Below, in pieces: positions 56,735-64,000 of a stretch of 64,000 nt of DNA. This DNA is from Akebia trifoliata (taxonomy: Eukaryota; Streptophyta; Magnoliopsida; Ranunculales; Lardizabalaceae). The notes beneath the pieces are model-generated. The model was given only the letters and a program-made list of their open reading frames with translations, did no database searches and had not been told where the DNA came from. The translations under genes were made by a program, and so were the position numbers. The stretch spans positions 13,680,760 through 13,744,759 of the forward strand of contig CM030718.1 of NCBI GenBank assembly GCA_017979445.1, read 5' to 3'. Position 1 is the first letter of the stretch. Every line of letters begins with the position of its first letter.

Positions 56735-58471
56735 AGAAAGCGCCCTCGATCCACGGGGTGCGCGGATCCGCTTTTGACCCTTGAGGTTTGGGAGTCGCCA
56801 CCTAGTTGTTAAGGTCTAGGAACCAAACTGACTCTAAAAAAGGCAAACTAATCTACGAAAGAGAAAAAAAGAGTCCGGGGATCACGTTACGGGGTTGGAA
56901 AGTGTTAGGCACCAACCCCGCCCGGCCAAAGCCGATCTCTACTAATGTCCCAAATAAATCACATTGCTAAAAACCTAGATAAAAATAAAAATAAAAAATT
57001 TTATACCTTTCCGATAGCAAGGATTTTGTTCCCTCAGATCTGACAAAATAGCTCCTTGTATTGTACTCCCTTGCTTCGTTCTGTCTCCGAATTTGATTTT
57101 GGATCTCCAAGAAAAGGTATCTCCTTATTTTTGGATCTGAAATCTTTAAGTTTGTTGCGGATTTTGAGATGTTTTTGGAAGGCTTTTAAGCGTTCTTTAG
57201 GCTAAAATCGAAGGAGGGATGTTAGGTAAGGAGTTGGGGCTCTAAAACTAGGGTTTATTGGAGGCTAGGAAGACTTTTAGACCTACTTCTCTTAGGGTTT
57301 ATGATTTGATACGAAAATAGGGTGTGAGCACCTCTATTTATAGATATTTTTAAGGGTTGATTTGGATAGAGTTAGTATTTAATTAGAGTTCTTTTAATTA
57401 GAGTTGTGTTTTAGTTAGACTTGTTTTAGGTAGAATTGTGTTTTAATTAGAATTGTTTTAGGTAGAATTATTTTTAAGTTAGAACTCTATTAGATTGAGT
57501 TATTATTTAATTAGAACTCTATTATGACTTTTGGTTTTATTTGATTGACTTTTAATGTTTTGACTTTAGTCTTAATTGATTGACTTTTAATATCTTGACT
57601 TCAGTCTTGCTTAATTGACTTTAATTTTGACTTTAGTCGCACTTGATTGACTTTAATACCTTGACCTTAGTCTTGCTTGATTGACTTTTAATTTTGGGAG
57701 AACCCTCCTCTATTATTTTTTTAATTCTTTGGACCCCCAAATGGAGGGGTCCTTAAAGAAATATCCCACGAACCCTCAACAATTTTATTTGAAAGTCCGA
57801 TTGATCGATTTTTTAATTCAAAATTTTAAATTAATTTCATCAATGTTTCACTTTAATTATTTTATGATTTATTTATTAATTTCAAATTTTTTAATTATGA
57901 AAATTGTGAAATTACCGTTTTGCCCCCGGAGAGGACTTTTCACGTTTTAAGTCGGTTTTTAATGTTCTAGGATGTTTTAGAATCGATTTTTCGTAAGGAA
58001 TTCAATGAAAATATTAGTTTGTGTCGTTTATGAAAATTTTTGTGTGAAATGATCACGAACTTTATGAGGGGCATTTTCGTAATTTTGTCAAATTCTATTA
58101 AAATTGGTGAAATGATTTATTTGGTTCCGATTCGTTATTTTATGTGTTTGAGAGAGTTTTCCTAAGTGTAACGTAGTCTCTAGGGTTGTTTTGAGGTTAG
58201 GGGTATTTTGGTAATTTGGTCAATTTTTAGTGATTTTTATCCTGAAACTTCTTTTTGGTCTGCAAGATGATGATTTCTATGTTTCTGGGGTCGTATTTTC
58301 TTAGTGTAGCGTGGTTTCTAAGGTTTTGTCAATTCGAGATACCTCATCCGAATTTCTGAAACACACCTGGTAACAAAATAAAGCAATGGAAATAACATCC
58401 ATCATTGGGAATCATTGCGATCGGGTTGACGAGTTGATTAATCAGGCGAGTGCAAAAATGGGGTGTCTACA
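56735..58471 (-). repeat. 3' LTR of E6 (1737 bp)
   Basis: Starts AGAAAGCG (T changed to A) and ends TGTCTACA. End hairpin 56748-56755 with 56761-56768, PBS-core copy 56791-56801, constant-loop hairpin 56890-56898 with 56912-56920 (perfect 9 bp), TATA box minus TATAAATA at 57335-57342. Confidence 0.88.
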
Positions 58472-58890
58472 GATGGCAAATTAGATAGCAAATCTATTTT
58501 GGTAGATAGTGCGATATCTGAATGCCAAAGCTAGTGACAGTTCATTTTGCAGCCTGATTTAGCAATTCGTCAAGGTGTTCAGATCCTTGAGGGTAAAGCT
58601 CTCCCCGAATCAAAAGGTTGTCAGGTCCTTGAGCGCAAACTCTCACTGATAATGTCAGATCCTTAAATTTTAAAGAATTCTCCCTGACTAAAAAGTGCAA
58701 ATGTGCAAGTGTGTGTACTGTGTGAAACTGAGTAAAAATGTGTCAGGTCCCAGAGATCTTCTCTCACTGACAATAATGATTCAAAATTGAAATGTGCTTA
58801 TGCAACAAAAGCAATCATGGCAAGGTTGAATAATAAAGTAATTGGAGTCATAACAATATAGGAACTTCGTTAAATCCTATTTGAAATTCT
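58472..58890 (-). other. E6 3' end without PPT
   Basis: Compared with E5, about 22 bp including the purine tract are deleted just after the LTR (GATG joined to GCAAATTAGATAGC). The rest matches E1. Confidence 0.7.
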
Positions 58891-58899
58891 TTTTTAGAG

Positions 58900-60145
58900 T
58901 TCGAAAAAGTATGAGTCTCGTTTATCGGACTCGAACCTATTATAGCCACGCTAACAATCTTGTTAATTTAATATGATTCAAACAAAGCTGGAGTCTCGTT
59001 TCTCGGACTCAAGCTACTGTTTACAGGAACTTAAACAATCCTATTAAATATGGAGTCTCGTTTCTCGGACTCGAGTTAAGGTTTGCAGGCACTTCAAAAA
59101 GCCTACGATTCAAAACGTTGGAGTCTCGTTTCTCGGACTCGAACTTAGGTTTATAGGCACTTCAAAAAGCTTATATATTATTCAAAAAGTTGGAGTCTCG
59201 TTTCTTGGACTCGAACTTAGGTTTATAGGCACTTCAAAAAGCCTATTCATTCTATGATTCAAAAAGTTGGAGTCTCGTTTCTCGGACTCAAACTTAGGTT
59301 TATAGGCACTTCAAAAAGCCTATTAATTCTATGATTCAAAAAGTTGGAGTCTCGTTTCTCAGACTCGAACTTAAGTTTGTAGGCACTTCAAAAAGCCCAC
59401 TCATTCTATGATTCAAAAAGTTGGAGTCTCGTTTCTCGGACTCGAACTTAAGTTTGTAGGTACTTCAAAAAGCCTATTTATTCTATGATTCAAAAAGTTG
59501 GAGTCTCGTTTCCCGGACTCGAACTTAGGTTTGTAGGTACTTTAAAAAGCCTATTCATTCTATGATTCAAAAAGTTGGAGTCTCGTTTCTCAAACTCGAA
59601 CTTAGGTTTGTAGGCACTTCAAAAAGCCTATTCATTCTATGATTCAAAAAGTTGGAGTCTCGTTTCTCGGACTTGAACTTAGGTTTGTAGGCACTTCAAA
59701 AAGCCTATTCATTCTATGATTCAAAAAGTTGGAGTCTCGTTTCTTGGACTCGAACTTAGGTATGTAGGCACTTCAAAAAGCCCACTCATTCTATGATTCA
59801 AGAAGTTGGAGTCTCGTTTCTCGAACTCGAACTTAGGTTTGTAGGCACTTCAAAAAGCCTATTCATTCTATGATTCAAAAAGTTAGAGTCTCGTTTCTCG
59901 GACTCGAACTTAGTTTTATAGGCACTTTAAAAAGCTCACTCATTCTATGATTCAAAAAGTTGGAGTCTCGTTTCTCGGACTCGAACTTAGGTTTATAGGC
60001 ACTTCAACAAGCCCACTCATTCTATGATTCAAAAAGTTAGAGTCTCGTTTCTCGGACTCGAACTTAGGTTTATAGGCACTTCAAAAAGCCCATTCCTTTT
60101 ATGATTCAAAAAGTTGGAGTCTCGTTTCTCGGACTCGAACTTGCT
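58900..60145. repeat. 77-bp minisatellite of E6, about 17 units
   Basis: Same unit as in E1 (GAGTCTCGTTTCTCGGACTC core). The middle units from about 59200 to 59870 are almost identical, suggesting recent expansion; the first units are shorter and more diverged. Confidence 0.9.
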
Positions 60146-60432
60146 AAGCCACGTTTCTCGGACTTAGATTTATATGAACTTAAACAATCCTATTAATTCA
60201 TTCTATGATTCAAAATCGAGTTCAAAGTTTGAAAGATCAGGCCTTTATTGGCTTATCATGCATCTGGATTCATAATTATCATTGGGCTTCGCCGAACTTT
60301 TAAGTTTTTGTAAGATTTTCTTTTTATCATGTGATTAAGAACAAAAACTTTGGAATTAAATGACCTTCAAAAATGCCCCTAGTTTCAAGGTTGGCTTTAA
60401 CTGGAACTTAACTACGAGACTGATGGAATGGA

Positions 60433-60844
60433 TTACGCTTGAAAAATACGGACTCTGATGTATGACAGATAGAAGAACTGACATTCTCTTAAATTTAAGA
60501 CTCTTAAGATTATCATATGTGCAATAAAGAATTGATCATTATTTTTGAGAAATGCTTGAGCTGGACTTAAAAAATCTTGATAAATATTATAATAGAATAT
60601 CTTTCTCTTTAAAGTGGTTGATGATTCTACATCTTCCATTAGCGAACACTTGAACAAGTAACATACTTTTGAAGATCCTACAATGTTCAAGATGACTTCT
60701 GATTTTTATTTTTTTTTTGACTTCAACATTGTCTTCATCGGATGTGAGCTCTTGGTTGAAAAATGAATATTGTGGCTTGAATGGTTCTGCATTTTCTAAT
60801 TTCTGCACAAGCTTCCTTTTGAATTTTTCTTCTTGATGGGACAT
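60433..60844 (-). pseudogene. Conserved short reading frames in the E6 3' region
   Basis: Frame 60844 to 60587 (85 codons, starting MSHQEEKFKRKLVQKLEN) overlaps frame 60690 to 60433 (including MEDVESSTTLKRKIFYYN). These are the E1 counterparts with few changes. No family recognised. Confidence 0.35.
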
Positions 60845-60864
60845 TTCCTCCCATTTGATGATAC

Positions 60865-61050
60865 CCTAATTTTTGCTTAGATCGCCTCTTCAGGTTTTCA
60901 ATCTAACGAACTTCGTTTTTCTTGTTCTGATGATGCCTTGATTTTTGCCTAGGTCGTCTTTTCAGGTTTTCAATCTAGCAGGCTTTCTTTTTTTATGGTT
61001 ATGCTTTAAATTTTGCCTAAGTAGTATTTTCGGGTTTTCGACTTAGCGGG
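60865..61050 (-). other. Hairpin modules in the E6 3' region
   Basis: First: TTAGAT 60877-60882 with ATCTAA 60901-60906, where E1 has CTAGA with TCTAG, so both arms changed. Second near 60955-60985 (CTAGGT with ATCTAG). Third near 61016-61045 (CTAAGT with ACTTAG). Confidence 0.6.
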
Positions 61051-61741
61051 CTTCTATTTTTTTCTTGATGATCTTGAATAACCAACTCGACAACTTCTTA
61101 GTTCCTTGCACCTTAACCGAATCAATTAACATTCAGGAGGACTTAATAGGTGGGCTTAGGACATGGTTTAGAAAGAAAAGGTAAAAGGCTCGACTTCCCA
61201 AAATGCCCCTAGTCTAATATTCTCTCTTTTTTGTCATTATTTTCAGTAAATTCTTTTGACTCTTTTTTTTTCTAATGCCCCTAGTTTGGCATTCTTTTTT
61301 TTATCAATTCTTTTGATTTTTTTTTTAGTGCCCCTAGTTTGGCATTCTTTTCTTTTAAACCTTTCAATAAGGGATTTTCCTTTTGGATAACATTTTTCTT
61401 AAGAGAATAGTTTTTTTGTATGACCGGACCTGAAGTAACTTCTCAGGTTGTCTACATACCCCAATATATATTTTTTTCCTTTTGGAATCAGGTCAAAACG
61501 TAGTTCATACTAAAATTCCCTCCAAAGGTTGGTCGGCGTGGTTTAGAAAGAAAAGGTTATTGATTTTTTTTTTTTTAAAAGCTGCGAGGGGCTAAAGAAG
61601 GTTATATTTTTTTTTTTTTTGGTAAGATAAGAAAATGATTCAACCAAAGGAGGCCTCCTTTGATGAATACTGCTCGACTTGGTCAAAGTTTCAAGAATTT
61701 GATATCTAGATTGCTCTGTCGAGTAAGGTCTTCTTTTAAGA

Positions 61742-61969
61742 ATGAATATTCTTCAGTCTTCTTCTGAGAAATCTTCTTCTACGGAGTTGAGTGAGATTGA
61801 GTCTTTTGTATTTGACATTGACTCGTTCAACCATTTCCAAACTTCGAAAGAAATCTCATATTCTTTTGTGAATGAGAACTCTCTTCACTCGAGTGAAAAA
61901 CATGATGAATCCCTTCTTATGGATATTAACACCTTTGTCGATGATTTCAACTACATCATTCTTGACTGA
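61742..61969 (+). other. Antisense open stretch in E6, unknown
   Basis: 75 codons, acidic and Ser-rich (ELSEIESFVFDIDSFNHF...). The E1 counterpart near 10020-10270 keeps 'FVFDVDSFNPF' in one frame but is broken by stops. No family; may be accidental. Confidence 0.25.
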
Positions 61970-62169
61970 TAATCTTTAATTTTGAAGTTCACCATCAACT
62001 TTAGAACTTGATCTATTTTGGTGCAATCTATCAATATATCATCATGAGACCAAGTAGGAATGTTGTTGAATTTCTCAAGTAAGTTTATAATTCTCTCATG
62101 TTTTCTTGGGGATAATATAGTATCAATTTGCATTTCTTGAATGTACTCTTTAATTCCAATATTTATCAA
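61951..62169 (-). pseudogene. Pol linker remnant of E6
   Basis: Reads IKEYIQEMQIDTILSPRKHE then RIINLLEKFNNIPTWSHDDI, matching the pre-RT linker in E1 and E3. No RT follows. Confidence 0.6.
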
Positions 62170-62979
62170 ATTTGGTTAGTGAGCTTTAAGTCATTTCTCA
62201 TGTTAGTTCTTATGCTCAAATCATTATTACACGCATGATAATCAGAAGCTTCTATATTTTATTGGAATTAAAAAATATAAACTGACAAACTCATCGAAGA
62301 TTCGTAATTGAAACAACTAACTGGATTTAAAGACTGACGAAAACTGGATTGAAACTCAAAGAAAAGTCAGGGACAATTATTTACAAAGTGAGAAGGTCCT
62401 TCTGGGTGGATGGACTAGTTGGATTTGACATTGGTACTTTGACTAGACGACTCTTTTAACGAATCCAAAATGACACAAATGAGGGTTTAGAACGTTTAGG
62501 GGCACCTAAGATTAACCATCAATTCTGAAGGTTTGACTCTTAACTACATGATTAAAAATTAACCCTCCAATGGAAAATATTGAATCCAAATGCACTATAA
62601 GTCTATAATGACCAAAAAAGTGAGAAAGGTTAGACACGGGTCTACCCCTGATTGGGATTGAACCTTTGATTAGACAAATTAACTTGATCCTAAGATCGAA
62701 TCTTTCTGTACAAAGTAGTCTAGATCTTTAAAAGTGAAATCAATTAGTCCAATTGATTTGGTATTGATCAGTTTGATCCATTTGTCAATTGGGCCAACTG
62801 GTTTAAGTGGTTCAAATTAATCGGTATATTTCACCGATTGGGTCAGACCGATATTGGAGGTTCTGTTTGATTATTCTGAATCGATCCGCCCACTTACCTG
62901 TTGGTTGGATTGAATAAAGCAACCCGGGAACACCCATAGTCAGTTCGGGTCGTGACCTACAAGGAAGGTTTCTAGACTC

Positions 62980-63670
62980 TAAGCTTACTACGTGCAATGC
63001 ATTTTATCTGGCCACCCTTGCCCAAATACACCTATATACCTCTCGATACGTGGTGACTTGGTTTGATATACCGTATAGGTGATAATCTAAAACTTCAACT
63101 CACTTCTCTAAAGTAAAAAACAACCAGTTTGATCTCCAGTTGAGAGGTGGTGCACGATGCTGAGCAAAAGCCCACTTAAATACCTCTCGTCTAGAATAGA
63201 CATAGTCTATCCCCCTCGTACAGTAGGGTACAACGGGGCAAGATCTTGCTTAGGCACCAGTTTTGACCAAGAAGTGCAATTGATATACTTAGATTATCTT
63301 TTACATACCTATGGGTACAAGTCAAGAGTTGTAGCTTTCATAAATGGTTTGGCATCCCACGAGGGACCGACCACGTACTAGTACTACGTTGACAATCGGG
63401 ACAATTGACTGTGTCGCTTACAATAGGTCAAAGGCTCAGGTCGCTCCAGCCTGGGTGCATCAATATACCTCTCTGAATCACCAGTTTGATGCCCCAGTTT
63501 GATATACCCTAAGGTACGTGACTGGAGTTGTGGTTTTCATGAATGACGTCGCATCTCCGAAGAGACCGGGCCACGCACTAGTGCTACGTTGGCTATATGG
63601 GACGTGTAAGTGAGTAAAACAATAAACGTGCATGTGGTGTGTGCAAAACAGGGTGGGGTGTGCCCGGGGC
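62980..63670. repeat. Leader block of E6
   Basis: Same block as in E1 and E3, with both palindromes (GTACTAGTAC 63375-63384, GCACTAGTGC 63575-63584). The antisense frame (63157 on, MLSKSPLKYLSSRIDIVYP) is broken near 63365 and stops at 63381. 63670-64000 matches the E1 leader, including inverted-repeat arm A near 63885-63985. Confidence 0.7.
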
Positions 63671-64000
63671 CTTTTTCAAACACATGGGCCCATGGGCCAG
63701 ATTATGTCATCACATATGGATATCAAATGAATATTGATCAAGAAAATAATACAAAACCCAGCACATCGAAATTAAAATGAAAGCAAACACATCACAAATA
63801 TATCTGTAGAGATCATGGCACATTTTATGGGCATATAATACAAATAATAATTAATCTGATCCAACATTAAAAAGGCCCACAAATTTGTTGTCTATGATCT
63901 AATTAAGGGTTACTTTTGGGTGATCCAAAATAAATCGAGATTCCAATAGATGTTACATTGATGATAGAATGACAATGGTTGAGATGAGCTCACTCTTAGG

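Larger units (their letters stand above)
56735..64000 (-). mobile_element. E6: non-autonomous Tat-type element inserted in E5
   Basis: Visible: 3' LTR (58471 to 56735), a 3' end lacking the PPT, 77-bp minisatellite, hairpin modules, pol linker remnant (62169 to 61951) and leader block with the antisense frame. It runs off the right edge before PBS and 5' LTR. Same organisation as E1. The candidate target-site copy is TTTAC (56730-56734). Confidence 0.8.

Noticed and set aside
7995..60145. Regularly spaced repeats as a possible CRISPR array
   Set aside because: Units are contiguous with no unique spacers, and the DNA is plant nuclear; these are minisatellites in retrotransposon 3' regions.

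Overview
This is plant nuclear DNA of the AT-rich, transposon-packed kind. I find no intact host gene, no rRNA or tRNA gene and no CRISPR array. Everything recognisable is retrotransposon: Ty3/gypsy elements of the Tat (Ogre-type) and Athila groups, plus one LINE tail. The second, archaeal-type RNase H, the tRNA-Arg-type primer site and the plant-type LINE RNase H point to a flowering plant; I cannot name the species.

Layout. E0 (1-5028, minus): Tat element cut by the left edge, with a gag remnant, primer binding site (PBS) and 5' LTR. Spacer 5029-5805. E1 (5806-16175, minus): Tat-type element with both LTRs but almost no coding sequence. Spacer 16176-23529 holds a decayed coiled-coil gene and an LTR-like remnant. 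E2 (from 23530, minus): Athila element with 3' LTR, polypurine tract and frameshifted pol, ending at a 100-N assembly gap (29265-29364). E3 (from 29496, plus): decayed but once autonomous Tat element with LTR, PBS, long leader, plant-mobile-domain-like region, gag, protease, RT, RNase H, second RNase H and part of integrase, cut at 41188. E4 (41189-54388 visible, minus): family with 3.6 kb LTRs that keeps gag but has lost protease, RT, RNase H and integrase; a LINE tail sits in its minisatellite. E5 (54389-56734 visible, minus): starts inside the 5' LTR of E4. E6 (56735 to the right edge, minus): starts inside the body of E5.

E4, E5 and E6 each interrupt the previous element, and E3 appears to interrupt E2 (the gap leaves that step unproven). 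All right halves lie beyond base 64000, so their order can be predicted. E1, E5 and E6 share LTR type, leader and PBS with E3, so an E3-like element probably supplied the proteins that moved them. E4 has a gag close to that of E3.

The most interesting signals are structural. All Tat-type LTRs carry a hairpin with a nearly constant 13-nt loop and a stem that changes on both arms between LTR families. An 11-nt copy of the PBS sits inside the LTR. Three further hairpin modules lie in the 3' region. In the leader, a block carries an antisense reading frame in three elements, paired palindromes and a distant inverted repeat. All elements look old: LTR pairs differ by roughly 6-9 % over short stretches compared by eye, nearly all transitions.
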